Source of the DNA: Streptomyces canus
GTDB lineage: Bacteria; Actinomycetota; Actinomycetes; Streptomycetales; Streptomycetaceae
NCBI RefSeq assembly: GCF_030815415.1
Contig: NZ_JAUSWW010000001.1
Coordinates: 8,494,001 to 8,558,000 of the forward strand
Direction of reading: 5' to 3'
DNA: 64,000 nt
This document shows, piece by piece, positions 24,402-34,377 of this stretch (positions are counted from its first letter, which is position 1; each line of letters begins with the position of its first letter). The notes under the pieces are model-generated. The model searched no databases. It was given only the letters and a program-made list of their open reading frames with translations, and had not been told where the DNA came from. The position numbers and the translations under genes are program-made.

Positions 24402-25844
24402 TCAGAGGATCGCGCCGGGCGTGTAACCGGCGGCCTCCGGGTGCTGCTTCACGATCTCCTCGATCCGGCCGACGACCACACCGACCTGGTCGGCCGCGGC
24501 GCCCGTGAAGGACAGCTTGTCCGCCATCAGCGCGTCCAGCTGCGCCCGGTCGAGCGGGATGCGCTCGTCCGCGGCCAGCTTGTCGAGGAGCTCGTTGCGC
24601 TCGGCGCCCTGCTCGCGCATCGCGAGCGCGGAGGCGACGGCGTTCTCCTTGATCGCCTCGTGCGCGACCTCACGGCCGACGCCGGCACGCACCGCGCCCA
24701 TGAGCACCTTGGTGGTGGCGAGGAACGGCAGGTAGCGGTCCAGTTCGCGGGCGACGACCGCCGGGAAGGCGCCGAACTCGTCGAGGACCGTCAGGAACGT
24801 CTCCAGCAGACCGTCGAGCGCGAAGAACGCGTCCGGCAGCGCGACCCGGCGCACCACCGAGCAGGACACATCGCCCTCGTTCCACTGGTCGCCCGCCAGT
24901 TCGCCGGTCATGGACGCGTAGCCGCGCAGGATGACCATGAGGCCGTTGACGCGCTCGCAGGACCGCGTGTTCATCTTGTGCGGCATCGCGGAGGAACCGA
25001 CCTGGCCCGGCTTGAAGCCCTCGGTCACCAGCTCGTGCCCGGCCATCAGCCGGACCGTCTTGGCCAGCGAGGACGGCGCCGCCGCCAGCTGCACCAGCGC
25101 GGTCACGACCTCGTAGTCCAGGGAGCGCGGGTAGACCTGGCCGACCGAGGTGAACGCCTGCGAGAAGCCCAGGTGCCGGGCGATCCGCTGCTCCAGGTCG
25201 GCCAGCTTCGTAGCGTCGCCGCCGAGCAGGTCGAGCATGTCCTGCGCGGTGCCGACCGGGCCCTTGATGCCGCGCAGCGGGTAGCGGCCGAGCAGCTCCT
25301 CGACCCGGCCGTGGGCGACGAGCAGCTCGTCGGCGGCGGTCGCGAACCGCTTGCCGAGGGTCGTGGCCTGCGCGGCGACGTTGTGCGAGCGGCCGGCCAT
25401 GACCAGCTCGCCGTACTCGCCGGCCAGCTTGGCCAGACGGGCCAGGACGGCCACCGTACGGTCGCGCATCAGCTCCAGCGAGAGCCGGATCTGCAGCTGC
25501 TCGACGTTCTCGGTGAGGTCGCGCGAGGTCATGCCCTTGTGGACGTGCTCGTGCCCGGCGAGGTCGTTGAACTCCTCGATCCGCGCCTTCACGTCGTGCC
25601 GCGTGACCTTCTCGCGCTCGGCGATGGAGGCCAGGTCGACGGTGTCCAGGACACGCTCGTAGTCGGCGATCGCCTCGTCCGGCACCTCGATGCCGAGATC
25701 CTTCTGGGCCCGCAGTACGGCGAGCCAGAGCTGCCGCTCCAGCTTCACCTTCTGCTCGGGCGACCAGAGCGTGGCGAGCTCGGCGGAGGCATAGCGTCCG
25801 GCGAGGACGTTCGGGATGCGGGGCTTGGCGGGAGCGGAAGTCAC
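24402..25844 (-). CDS. purB: adenylosuccinate lyase
   Basis: The 480-residue enzyme belongs to the fumarase/aspartase superfamily. The signature SSAMPHKMNTRSCER (about residues 280-294) carries the catalytic-loop serine. It removes fumarate from SAICAR and adenylosuccinate, two steps of purine synthesis in the cytosol. The length fits the longer PurB type. It starts MTSAPAKPRIPNVLAGRYAS, the ordinary N-terminus. The 83 bases upstream to the SGNH gene contain no other gene. Confidence 0.96.
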   Translation of the reverse strand: MTSAPAKPRIPNVLAGRYASAELATLWSPEQKVKLERQLWLAVLRAQKDLGIEVPDEAIADYERVLDTVDLASIAEREKVTRHDVKARIEEFNDLAGHEHVHKGMTSRDLTENVEQLQIRLSLELMRDRTVAVLARLAKLAGEYGELVMAGRSHNVAAQATTLGKRFATAADELLVAHGRVEELLGRYPLRGIKGPVGTAQDMLDLLGGDATKLADLEQRIARHLGFSQAFTSVGQVYPRSLDYEVVTALVQLAAAPSSLAKTVRLMAGHELVTEGFKPGQVGSSAMPHKMNTRSCERVNGLMVILRGYASMTGELAGDQWNEGDVSCSVVRRVALPDAFFALDGLLETFLTVLDEFGAFPAVVARELDRYLPFLATTKVLMGAVRAGVGREVAHEAIKENAVASALAMREQGAERNELLDKLAADERIPLDRAQLDALMADKLSFTGAAADQVGVVVGRIEEIVKQHPEAAGYTPGAIL

Positions 25845-25927
25845 GTGTACGGATTCTACTGGCGATTCGTGCAGGCCAGCGCCAGGGATGTCTTCGGTGG
25901 AACCTACGAGACCCGCGTCACGCCGGG

Positions 25928-26710
25928 TTACGCCGTCGGACCCTCGTACGGCAGCAGGTCGGGCCGCTTCGCCGGCAGGCCGTCACCCGAGGAGCGGCCG
26001 GTGAGGCGGCGGCCTATCCAGGGGAGCAGGTACTGCCGGGCGAACCGGGCGTCCGCGGCCCGTCGCGCGGCCCAGCCCGGCGGCAGCGTGGCCGGCATCG
26101 GCGTGCGCCACTCGGTGTCCTCGGGGTCGTAGCCCAGTGTCTGCCAGACCGCCTCGGCGACGCGGCGGTGGCCCTCGGCCGTGAGGTGCAGCCGGTCCAC
26201 GTCCCACAGGCGCGGATCACCGAGGGACGGCGCCCCGTACAGGTCGACGACGATCGCGCCGTGCTTCGCGGCCAGCTCGTCGACGCACTCGAAGAGCTCC
26301 TCCATGCGTGGCCGGAAGCGCTCCAGGACCGGCCCCTGACGGCCCGGGCTGCGCATCAGTACGAGCTGCTCGCAGGCCGGGGCGAGCCGCTCCACTGCCT
26401 CGGTCAGCAGCGCGCGTACCCGCCCCATGTCGCACTTGGGCCGCAGGGTGTCGTTCAGCCCGCCCACCAGCGTGATCACGCCGGGCCGCATGGCCACGGC
26501 CACATCGACCTGCTCCTCGACGATCTGCTGGATGAGTTTGCCGCGGACCGCGAGGTTGGCGTACCGGAAGCCGGGCGTCACAGCGGCCATCCGGCCGGCC
26601 AGGACATCGGCCCAGCCCCGGTAGGAGCCGTTCGGGAGCAGGTCCGACATGCCCTCGGTGAAGGAGTCGCCGAGCGCGACGAGGCTGGTGTGTGCGGGGT
26701 TCTTCTGCAT
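25928..26710 (-). CDS. SGNH/GDSL hydrolase
   Basis: The 260-residue protein shows all blocks of the family: GDSFTEG (block I with nucleophile Ser), GGLNDTLRP (block III Asn) and DVDRLHLTAEGH (block V Asp/His). It is an esterase or lipase by family. No signal peptide is visible, so it is probably cytosolic. The substrate is unknown. The ATG at 26710 is the only sensible start upstream of block I. Confidence 0.92.
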   Translation of the reverse strand: MQKNPAHTSLVALGDSFTEGMSDLLPNGSYRGWADVLAGRMAAVTPGFRYANLAVRGKLIQQIVEEQVDVAVAMRPGVITLVGGLNDTLRPKCDMGRVRALLTEAVERLAPACEQLVLMRSPGRQGPVLERFRPRMEELFECVDELAAKHGAIVVDLYGAPSLGDPRLWDVDRLHLTAEGHRRVAEAVWQTLGYDPEDTEWRTPMPATLPPGWAARRAADARFARQYLLPWIGRRLTGRSSGDGLPAKRPDLLPYEGPTA

Positions 26711-26780
26711 GGCGGAGAAAATGCTAACCCGTTCACATACCCGGCGGTCGGTCAGCCTCCCCGGACGCCCGGCCGGGCCC

Positions 26781-27803
26781 TCACGCCCGCTGTCCGAACA
26801 GCTCCCGCAGCACGTCCTCCATCGTCACCAGCCCCGCCAGCCGCCCGTCGCCCCCCAGCACCGCCGCGACATGCGTACGGCTGCCCCGCATCGCCGTCAG
26901 GACGTCGTCCAGCGGTGTGCTCTCCCGCACGCGCGCGATGGGCCGCATGTCCCGGACCTGGAACGCCAGATCCCGCGGGGAGGCGTCCAGCGCGTCCTTC
27001 ACATGCAGATAGCCGAGGATGCGCCGCGCGTCGTCCACCACCGGGAACCGGGAGAACCCGGACTCGGCCGACAGCCGTTCCAACTGCTCCGGGGTGACGC
27101 CCACGCGCGCGTAGACGACCCGTTCCAGCGGCAGGACGACATCGCGCACCGGCCGGCGGCCCAGCTCCAGGGCGTCGTGCAGCCGCTCCCGGGTCCGGTC
27201 GTCGATCAGACCCGCCTCGTCGGAGTCCTTGACCAGCCGGGCCAGCTCGGCGTCCGAGAAGGTCGCCGTGACCTCGTTCTTGGTCTCCACCCGCAACAGC
27301 TTCAGCAGGGCGTTGGCGAACGCGTTGATCGCGAAGATCACCGGGCGCAGGCCCCGGGACAGGGTGACCAGCGGCGGGCCCAGCACCAGCGCGCTGCGCA
27401 CCGGCTCCGCGAGCGCGATGTTCTTCGGCACCATCTCGCCGAGCAGCATGTGCAGATACGTCGCCGCGGTGAGCGCGATCACGAACGACACCGCGTGTCC
27501 GGCGCCCGCCGGCACACCGAGCGCGTGGAACACCGGCTCCAGCAGGTGCGCGATCGCCGGTTCGGCGACCACACCGAGGATCAGCGTGCACAGGGTGATG
27601 CCGAGCTGCGCCGCCGCCATCAGCGCGGACACATGCTCCAGACCCCACAGCACGCTCTTGGCGCGCCGGTCGCCCTCCGCCCCTTCTTCGACGTATCGCT
27701 CGATCTGCGAGCGCCGTACGGAGATCAGCGCGAACTCGGCCCCCACGAAGAAGGCGTTGACGACGAGGGTCGCCAGGCCGATCAGCAACTGGATCGCGGT
27801 CAC
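26781..27803 (-). CDS. CNNM/CorC-like membrane protein (DUF21 and CBS domains)
   Basis: The 340-residue protein has a DUF21 transmembrane region (about residues 1-180; three or four helices) followed by a CBS pair (about 200-335). This is a shorter relative of its upstream neighbour and lacks the C-terminal CorC_HlyC domain. Proteins of this type take part in Mg2+ or other divalent-ion export. I chose GTG 27803, which overlaps the neighbour's stop as GTGA; the downstream gene is thus translationally coupled. Together they may form a hetero-complex. Confidence 0.9.
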   Translation of the reverse strand: MTAIQLLIGLATLVVNAFFVGAEFALISVRRSQIERYVEEGAEGDRRAKSVLWGLEHVSALMAAAQLGITLCTLILGVVAEPAIAHLLEPVFHALGVPAGAGHAVSFVIALTAATYLHMLLGEMVPKNIALAEPVRSALVLGPPLVTLSRGLRPVIFAINAFANALLKLLRVETKNEVTATFSDAELARLVKDSDEAGLIDDRTRERLHDALELGRRPVRDVVLPLERVVYARVGVTPEQLERLSAESGFSRFPVVDDARRILGYLHVKDALDASPRDLAFQVRDMRPIARVRESTPLDDVLTAMRGSRTHVAAVLGGDGRLAGLVTMEDVLRELFGQRA

Positions 27804-29143
27804 TTCCGGGCCTCCCCTTCGAAGGATTCCGACGTGTCGTCGAGCGGAGCGTGCAGCAGCACGCGCGCGGCCCTGCGCCCGGAGGCGTCCACCACGTCCA
27901 GCCGCCATCCGGCGACCTCCGCGGTGTCGCCGACGACCGGGATGCGGCCGAGCTCGGTCGCCACCAGGCCGGCCAGGGTCTCGTACGGCCCCTCGGGAGC
28001 CCGCAGGCCCACGCGCGCGAGATGGTCGATGCGTGCCGAGCCGTCGGCCGAGTACAGGACGCGGCCCTCGTCGTCGGTCCCGGCCGCCGCCAGGTCGGGT
28101 GTCTCGTGCGGGTCGTGCTCGTCGCGGACCTCGCCGACGACCTCCTCGACGATGTCCTCCAGCGTGGCCACCCCGGCCGTACCGCCGTACTCGTCGATGA
28201 CCACGGCCATCGTGCGCTTGCCGGACAGCCGGTCGAGCAGTCGGTCCACGGTCAGCGACTCGGGGACGAGCAGCGGCTCGCGCATCAGTTCGGAGACGGG
28301 GACTCGGGCCCGGCGCTCGGCCGGGACCGCCAGGACGTCCTTGATGTGGGCGGTGCCCACGACCGAGTCGAGGTTGCCGCGGTAGACCGGGAACCGGGAC
28401 AGGCCCGTCGCGCGCGTGGCGTTCGCGACGTCCTCGCAGGTCGCCTGGGCGTCCAGGGCGATGACCTGCACGCGCGGCGTCATCACGTTCTCCGCGGTCA
28501 GGTCGGCGAGGTTCAGGGTCCGCACGAAGAGTTCGGCGGTGTCGGCCTCCAGCGCGCCCTGCTTGGCGGAGTGCCGGGCCAGGGCCGCGAGCTCCTGCGG
28601 TCCGCGCGCGGCGGCCAGCTCCTCCGTCGGCTCGACGCCGAAGAGACGCACGATGCGGTTCGCCGTGTTGTTGAGGTGGGTGATGAAGGGCCGGAACGCC
28701 GCGCTGAACCAGCGCTGTGCGTTGCCCACCCGCTTGGCCACGGCCAGCGGCGAGGAGATCGCCCAGTTCTTCGGCACCAGCTCGCCGACGACCATCAGGA
28801 CGACGGTCGACAGCGCCGTACCGAGCACCAGCGCGACCGACGAGGCCGCCGAGCGGGACATGCCCAGCGACTCCAGCGGACCGGCGATCAGCTTGGCGAT
28901 CGACGGCTCGGCGAGCATGCCGACCACCAGGTTGGTGACCGTGATGCCGAGCTGCGCCCCGGAGAGCTGGAAGGTCAGATTGCGCACGGCCTTCAGGGCG
29001 CCCGACGCGCCCCGCTCGCCGCGCTCCGCGGCCCTCTCCAGGGCGCCGCGCTCGACCGTGGTCAGCGAGAACTCGGCGGCGACGAAGGCACCGCAGGCCA
29101 GCGAGAGCAGGATCGCCACGAGCAGGAGGAGCACTTCGGTCAT
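27800..29143 (-). CDS. CNNM/CorC-like hemolysin family protein
   Basis: The 447-residue protein has DUF21 membrane helices (about 1-190), a CBS pair (about 210-335) and a C-terminal CorC_HlyC domain (about 355-435; SARIDHLARVGL). The historical name hemolysin is misleading, since the family concerns divalent-cation transport. It is the first gene of a two-gene unit with a coupled, shorter paralogue. No Mg2+ riboswitch is obvious in the 171 bases upstream. Confidence 0.93.
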   Translation of the reverse strand: MTEVLLLLVAILLSLACGAFVAAEFSLTTVERGALERAAERGERGASGALKAVRNLTFQLSGAQLGITVTNLVVGMLAEPSIAKLIAGPLESLGMSRSAASSVALVLGTALSTVVLMVVGELVPKNWAISSPLAVAKRVGNAQRWFSAAFRPFITHLNNTANRIVRLFGVEPTEELAAARGPQELAALARHSAKQGALEADTAELFVRTLNLADLTAENVMTPRVQVIALDAQATCEDVANATRATGLSRFPVYRGNLDSVVGTAHIKDVLAVPAERRARVPVSELMREPLLVPESLTVDRLLDRLSGKRTMAVVIDEYGGTAGVATLEDIVEEVVGEVRDEHDPHETPDLAAAGTDDEGRVLYSADGSARIDHLARVGLRAPEGPYETLAGLVATELGRIPVVGDTAEVAGWRLDVVDASGRRAARVLLHAPLDDTSESFEGEARK

Positions 29144-29295
29144 CGGGTCACCTCCGTCCCATGATCGGACAGGGTGCGGGGGATCGCGCGATCTCGCGTA
29201 CTACTGGGAGGCTCGCCCATGGGCGGACGCTCACACCTTTCCTTGGAGGACCGAGTGGTCCCCCAATGTTAAAGGACCGGCAAAGGGGGGCCGGA

Positions 29296-29333
29296 CGGTG
29301 AGGTGCTTCCCCGATCAGTCGGTGAGGTGCTTC
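29296..29333. repeat. 14-bp direct repeat at GNAT gene end
   Basis: CGGTGAGGTGCTTC occurs at 29296-29309 and 29320-29333 (period 24). The second copy encodes the last codons of the GNAT protein, so the first is a duplicated remnant of the gene end. Confidence 0.6.
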
Positions 29334-29740
29334 ACCCAGCGCCGCCACTTCTCCTCGGGCGCGTACCCGGCGGCCCGCCACGCATGCTGCCCCGTCTCGT
29401 TGCGGACCAGCACCATCGCGTCCGCGCGGCGCCCGCCGAGCCGTACGAACCGCTCCTCCGCGGCCGTGAGCAGCGCCGAGCCGATGCCCTGGCGGCGCCG
29501 CTCCGGGTGCACCGCCAGCCGGTACAGATGGCAGCGCCAGCCGTCGAAGCCCGCGATCACCGTGCCGACCAGTTCACCGTCCCGCTCGGCCAGGATCAAC
29601 GCCTCGGGATCACGCGCCACGAGCCGTTCCACGCCGTCCCGGTCGTCGCTGATGCTCGTGCCCTCGGCGGAGATCTTCCAGAAGACCAGCACGGCGTCGA
29701 GGTCCGCGGGTTCGGCGGCGCGAAGGTGCAGTTCCGTCAT
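29315..29740 (-). CDS. GNAT family N-acetyltransferase
   Basis: This 141-residue protein has the GNAT core: strand-rich N-terminus, VHPERRRQGIGSALL as the acetyl-CoA binding loop (about residues 76-90), and C-terminal GYAPEEKWRRWVKHL. It moves an acetyl group from acetyl-CoA to an unknown amine. It starts 58 bases downstream of the LLM oxidoreductase stop on the same strand. No substrate clue exists. Confidence 0.92.
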   Translation of the reverse strand: MTELHLRAAEPADLDAVLVFWKISAEGTSISDDRDGVERLVARDPEALILAERDGELVGTVIAGFDGWRCHLYRLAVHPERRRQGIGSALLTAAEERFVRLGGRRADAMVLVRNETGQHAWRAAGYAPEEKWRRWVKHLTD

Positions 29741-29798
29741 ACGGCGATCCCATCACGCACGCCGGACGGGTACGCGCCGAATTTCAGCATGCGGACGG

Positions 29799-30656
29799 TC
29801 ACTTGCCGCCCAGCTCGGCGACGACCGGCGCGAACGCCTCCATGTACGGCTCCAGGACGGTCAGGTAGGTGAAGCCGTACGTGTCGCGCTGGGCCAGCAC
29901 CTGCGCGGTGATCTGTTCCAGGGTGCCGACCAGGAGGATGGGCAGCTCCAGCGCCTGCTCCACGGTCGCGTCCGGCACCCGTTCCACGAGCGGTGCCACG
30001 GCGGCCGCGCGGTCGTCGGTGACGGCCACCATCTGGATGAGGAGGTTCAGCTCGGCCGGCTCCTCGCGGCCGGCCGCCAGCTCCTTGTACCGGGCGAGAC
30101 GTGCCGCGAAGTCCGCGCCCGCCATCGGCACCAGCTTCCCCTCGGTGCTTCCCGGCACCAGGGACGCACCCGTGAAGGCCGCGATGTCGGCGTGCTCGGC
30201 GGCGAGCCCCAGCATCCGTTCGCCGTTGCCGCCGAGCATCAGCGGCACCTGCGAGTCCAGCAGCCGCCCCAACTCCTCGACGGTGCGCTGAAGATGGTCC
30301 ACGCGCGCGCGTGGCGAGCCGAAGGGCAGCCCCGCCGCGTCGTGCTCCGCCTGTACGTACCCGGTGCCGAGCCCGAGTTCGAGGCGCCCGCCCGTCAGCG
30401 CGTCGGTCGTGGCCACCTCGCGCGCGAGCAACGCCGGGTTCCAGAAACCCGCGTTGAGCACGAACGTGCCCAGCCGCGGCCGTTCGGTCGCCCCGGCCGC
30501 CGCGACCAGCGCCGGGAACGGGGCGGGCATACCCAGATGGTCGGGGACGAGGATCACGTCGTACCCGAGCTCCTCGGCCCGGCGGCACTTGGCCCGCCAC
30601 TCGTCGGCGGGCGCCGGGTCGATGAAGCTGACACCGAAGCGGAACGGACGCGGCAT
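29799..30656 (-). CDS. LLM class F420-dependent oxidoreductase
   Basis: The 285-residue protein is luciferase-like: TIM-barrel start FRFGVSFIDPAPADEWRAKCRRAEELGYD, LVPDHLGMPAPF and GGRLELGLGTGY. The subfamily, as I remember it, is TIGR03621, assigned to F420-using enzymes. The cofactor is inferred from the family and not read directly. Function unknown. Confidence 0.9.
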   Translation of the reverse strand: MPRPFRFGVSFIDPAPADEWRAKCRRAEELGYDVILVPDHLGMPAPFPALVAAAGATERPRLGTFVLNAGFWNPALLAREVATTDALTGGRLELGLGTGYVQAEHDAAGLPFGSPRARVDHLQRTVEELGRLLDSQVPLMLGGNGERMLGLAAEHADIAAFTGASLVPGSTEGKLVPMAGADFAARLARYKELAAGREEPAELNLLIQMVAVTDDRAAAVAPLVERVPDATVEQALELPILLVGTLEQITAQVLAQRDTYGFTYLTVLEPYMEAFAPVVAELGGK

Positions 30657-30730
30657 GAACTCTCCTCGTTCGCGGGCGACTTGAGATCACACCGATTCCC
30701 TCACCCGCCGGAGACGGCCGCCATCGCGCC

Positions 30731-33298
30731 TCACTCGTGCGCGATGGCCGTCAACACGTTCATCCGGGACGCCCGCAACGCCGGCAACAGCGCCGCCACG
30801 ACACCCACCACCGCCGAGCCGACCACGACCGCGACGATCGTGCCCCACGGGATCGCCAGCGCCGACATGCCCTGCAACGCCAGCACCTGCTGGACGCACA
30901 CCCCCCACACCAGGCCCAGCGCCAGCCCGAGGACCGCGCCGAACACCGCGATCACCACCGATTCCAGGCGGATCATCCGGCGCAGCTGACGCCGGGCGAG
31001 CCCGATGGCGCGCAGCAGCCCGATCTCCCGGGTGCGCTCCACGACGGACAGGGCGAGGGTGTTGACCACGCCGAGGACCGCGATCACGATCGCGAGCCCG
31101 AGCAGTGCGTACACGAGGTAGAGCAGAACGGCGATCTGGTCGTGGACCAGGTCCTTGTAGTCGGCGATGTCGCGCACCTGGACCTGCGGATACGGGTCGA
31201 GCGTCTTCTCCAGGTTCGCGCGCAGCTTGTCCGAGCCGGTGCCGGAGGCGGCGTTCACATAGAGCCCCGAGTCCTGCCCGCCGGGCGCGTACCGCTGGAG
31301 CGTGTCCAGGCCGAAGTAGATGCCGCCCTGCGTCCCGAAGCCCTCCGCGGACTCCTGGTCGGTGAGGGCGCCCACGGTCAGTTCGGCCGTCTTCCGGCTC
31401 TGGAACTCCACGGGGATCGTGGAGCCGATCCGCACGCCGTGGTCGCGCGCGAAGTCCGCGTCCATGGCGATGCTTCCGGAGGCGAGCGCGGCCGCGGTGT
31501 CGCCCTGTGCGTACGTGATGTTGGCGACGTCGTCGAGCTGCGGGTCGTAGGCCGCCGCGGTCGTCTTGACGCGGTCGCCGTCCGGCAGGCGTACGGCGAC
31601 CGGGGCGAACTGCGAGCGGACCACGAGCCCCACGCCGTCCGTGTCGCGGACCTTTTCGGTGACCTCCTGCGGGAAGGGCACGAAGTTGCTGTTCTGGACG
31701 ACGAAGTCGGCGCCCAGCGTGTCGTCGATCTGCTGGTCGAAGGACTTGGTCATGGAGGCGCTGGCGACGGACATGCCGCCGACCAGGGCGAGTCCGACCA
31801 TCAGCGCGGCCGCGGTGGCGCCGGTGCGGCGAGGGTTGCGCAGGGCGTTGCGCTGGCTCATCCGGCCGATCGAGCCGAACAGCGCGGGGAACGCCCCGCC
31901 GAGGACACGGATCACCGGGCGCACGAGGAGCGGTCCCGCGATCACGGTGCCGATCAGCGTCAGGACGACACCGAGGCCCAGCAGGGACGCCGACGACGAC
32001 GTGTCCGAGGAGAGGACACAGCCCAGCAGGGCTGCCGCGCCGGCCCCGAAGACGACGCCGCCCACCAGGGCGCGCATCTTCAACGGCCGGCCCACGCCCG
32101 CGATCTCGGCGTCCGCCAGCGCGGCCATGGGCGAGACACCGGCCGCGCGCCGGGCGGGAAGGAAAGCCGCCACGAAGGTGACGCCCACGCCGACGACGTA
32201 CGCGGCGACCGGGGTGCCCCAGCCGATGACCATCTCGCTCGACCTGATGTTCATGCCGAGTGTGTTCATCAGCGCGATGAGCCCGGCGGCGAGTCCGATC
32301 CCGGTCGCGAGGCCCAGCGTCGAGCCGACCACACCGAGCAGCATCGCCTCGGTCAGCACCGAGCGGCGCACCTGGCGCCGGTCGGCACCCAGCGCCCGCA
32401 ACAGGCCCAGTTCCCGGGTCCGTTGGGCGATGAGCATCGAGAAGGTGTTGACGATCAGGAAGACACCGACGAGGACGGCGATGCCCGCGAAGCCGAGCAT
32501 GACGTACTTGATGACGTCGAGGAATCCGCCCAGTGACTCGACGTCGGACTTGGCCTGCTCGTCGGCGGTCCGGATCTCGTAGTCGCCGGTGCCGATCGCG
32601 GCGGCGACGCGCTGCTTCAACTGCGCGTCGCTCACGCCGTCCTGCGCGTCCACGGAGATGCCGGTGGCCGCGTCGGCGTCGCCGAGCAGCTTGGTCTGGG
32701 CGGTCGGGGTGTCCAGGAAGAGCAGGGTCGCCCCGGGGTTGGTGGTGGTGAACGTGGCGATGCCGACGAGCCGGACCTTGAAGGTGCCCTGCGGTCCGAT
32801 GACGCTGAGCGTGTCACCGATCTTCAGGTCCTTGCGGTCGGCGGACTCCGAGTCGAGCAGGGCCTCGCCCGCGCCGTGCGGGGCGTGACCCGAGGTGAGT
32901 TCGACCGGACTGCGCGGACCAGGGCTCCAGTCGGTGCCGATGGTGGGGGCGCCGGTGGTCGAGCCGACCGCCTCGTTCTCGCTGTCGGCGACGGTGATGT
33001 TCTGGACCTCGGCCTCCAGACGCGCGTCGGCGACCCCGTCGATCCCGGACACCCGGTCCAGGAGCGAGGCGGGCAGGGTGGCCGTCATGCCGGAGGGGAT
33101 CGCCTCGTTCAGCTCCTCGCGCGGGCTGACCGTGACATCGGGAGCGGTCGAGGCGAAGAGCCGGTCGAAGGTGCGGCTGAGCGTGTCCGAGAAGATCAGG
33201 CTGCCCGCGACGAACGCCACGGACAGGACGACGGCCAGCGCGGACAGCAGCAGCCGTCCCTTGTGGGCGAGGAAGCTGCGGAGCGTCGCCTTCAGCAC
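30731..33298 (-). CDS. FtsX/MacB-like ABC transporter permease
   Basis: The 855-residue membrane protein has an N-terminal helix (about 15-38), an extracytoplasmic MacB_PCD region (to about 265), a first FtsX helix group (about 265-390), further helices (about 415-515), a second periplasmic-type region (about 520-730) and a final FtsX group (about 735-845). This two-module layout is typical of actinobacterial antimicrobial-peptide or lipoprotein-type exporters. Its ATPase is encoded immediately upstream with a 4-base gap. Function likely in export or mechanotransmission at the membrane; substrate unknown. Confidence 0.94.
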   Translation of the reverse strand: MLKATLRSFLAHKGRLLLSALAVVLSVAFVAGSLIFSDTLSRTFDRLFASTAPDVTVSPREELNEAIPSGMTATLPASLLDRVSGIDGVADARLEAEVQNITVADSENEAVGSTTGAPTIGTDWSPGPRSPVELTSGHAPHGAGEALLDSESADRKDLKIGDTLSVIGPQGTFKVRLVGIATFTTTNPGATLLFLDTPTAQTKLLGDADAATGISVDAQDGVSDAQLKQRVAAAIGTGDYEIRTADEQAKSDVESLGGFLDVIKYVMLGFAGIAVLVGVFLIVNTFSMLIAQRTRELGLLRALGADRRQVRRSVLTEAMLLGVVGSTLGLATGIGLAAGLIALMNTLGMNIRSSEMVIGWGTPVAAYVVGVGVTFVAAFLPARRAAGVSPMAALADAEIAGVGRPLKMRALVGGVVFGAGAAALLGCVLSSDTSSSASLLGLGVVLTLIGTVIAGPLLVRPVIRVLGGAFPALFGSIGRMSQRNALRNPRRTGATAAALMVGLALVGGMSVASASMTKSFDQQIDDTLGADFVVQNSNFVPFPQEVTEKVRDTDGVGLVVRSQFAPVAVRLPDGDRVKTTAAAYDPQLDDVANITYAQGDTAAALASGSIAMDADFARDHGVRIGSTIPVEFQSRKTAELTVGALTDQESAEGFGTQGGIYFGLDTLQRYAPGGQDSGLYVNAASGTGSDKLRANLEKTLDPYPQVQVRDIADYKDLVHDQIAVLLYLVYALLGLAIVIAVLGVVNTLALSVVERTREIGLLRAIGLARRQLRRMIRLESVVIAVFGAVLGLALGLVWGVCVQQVLALQGMSALAIPWGTIVAVVVGSAVVGVVAALLPALRASRMNVLTAIAHE

Positions 33299-33302
33299 GG
33301 CC

Positions 33303-34175
33303 TCAGTCCTTGTCGAGGGAAGGGGCGTCCGCGGGTGCGGCCCCCGGTGGCGGGCTCTCCTCGTGGTGCCCGCGGATCACGTCGGACCCGGGGGTCTGGG
33401 GGGAACCCCCGGTAAAGAGGCGCATGCGTTCCAGGACGGCCTCCGCCGTGGGCCGCTCCATCTCGTCCACGATCCGTCCGTCCCCGAGGAAGAGGACCAG
33501 GTCGGAGTGGGCGGCGGCGCCCGGGTCATGGGTGACCATGACGACGGTCTGGCCCAGTTCGTCGACGGCCTCGCGCAGGAAGCCGAGGACCTCCAGACCG
33601 GCCCGCGAGTCCAGGTTGCCGGTCGGCTCGTCCGCGAAGATCAGTTCAGGCCGGGAGGCCAGCGCCCGGGCACACGCCACACGCTGCTGCTGGCCGCCGG
33701 AGAGCTGGGCGGGCCGGTGCTTGAGCCGGTCCCGCAGCCCCAGGGTGTCGATGACCTGGTCCAGCCACTTCTCGTCGGGTTTCTTGCCCGCGATGTCCAT
33801 GGGCAGGGTGATGTTCTCGGCGGCGTTCAGGGTGGGGATCAGGTTGAACGACTGGAACATGAACCCGATCCGGTCCCGGCGCAGCCGCGTCAGATCACGT
33901 TCCTTCAGCCCCGTGATCTCAGTGTCGCCGAGCCAGACCTGGCCGGCCGACACGGTGTCCAGCCCGGCCAGGCAGTGCATCAGCGTGGACTTCCCGGACC
34001 CCGACGGACCCATGACCGCGGTGAACCGGCCGCGCGCGATCTCCACGTCCACCGAGTCCAGGGCGATCACCGATGTCTCGCCCGAGCCGTACGCCTTGGT
34101 CAGACCGTGGGCGCGGGCCGCGATCCCGTCGGCCGACGCATGGCCCGGGGCGTGCTCCGCAGCGGGTGTGGACAA
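33303..34175 (-). CDS. MacB/LolD-type ABC transporter ATP-binding protein
   Basis: The 290-residue ATPase has Walker A (GPSGSGKST), Q-loop (FMFQSFNLIP), signature (LSGGQQQRVA) and Walker B (LIFADEPTG). I chose TTG 34175 because GAGGAGG lies 6-12 bases upstream; the frame stays open to 34241 but without a site. An acidic/Pro-rich tail (about 265-290) extends past the family core. It powers the FtsX-type permease encoded next. Confidence 0.93.
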   Translation of the reverse strand: MSTPAAEHAPGHASADGIAARAHGLTKAYGSGETSVIALDSVDVEIARGRFTAVMGPSGSGKSTLMHCLAGLDTVSAGQVWLGDTEITGLKERDLTRLRRDRIGFMFQSFNLIPTLNAAENITLPMDIAGKKPDEKWLDQVIDTLGLRDRLKHRPAQLSGGQQQRVACARALASRPELIFADEPTGNLDSRAGLEVLGFLREAVDELGQTVVMVTHDPGAAAHSDLVLFLGDGRIVDEMERPTAEAVLERMRLFTGGSPQTPGSDVIRGHHEESPPPGAAPADAPSLDKD

Positions 34176-34341
34176 GGCCGCCTCCTCAAGGACGTACCGA
34201 CTCCTCGGTCCCGGCCGAGGGTAGTGTGATCCACCCCACATCCGAAATCCTCCTGGGGTGCCGGTCGCTCTCCATCGCAGGTCGGGTCCCTGATTTCCGT
34301 GTAAGGGGCACGCTTAGGGGGCGGGCTCCGTCGGTACGCCC

Positions 34342-34371
34342 TTGCCCCTGCTAGCACTCCGGCGCTAGCGT
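34342..34371 (+). promoter_or_regulatory. promoter and palindrome of the RHH/Fic-like operon
   Basis: TTGCCC (34342-34347), an 18-base spacer and TAGCGT (34366-34371) form a plausible promoter. The -10 ends 6 bases before the ATG at 34378, which predicts a leaderless mRNA. The inverted repeat GCTAGC-ACTCCGGC-GCTAGC (34350-34369) overlaps the -10, as expected for autorepression by the antitoxin. Confidence 0.5.
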
Positions 34372-34377
34372 CGAGGT

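Noticed and set aside
26649..28385. 578-codon plus-strand frame across the CNNM genes
   Set aside because: Shadow frame without domain similarity; the minus strand holds two coupled family members.
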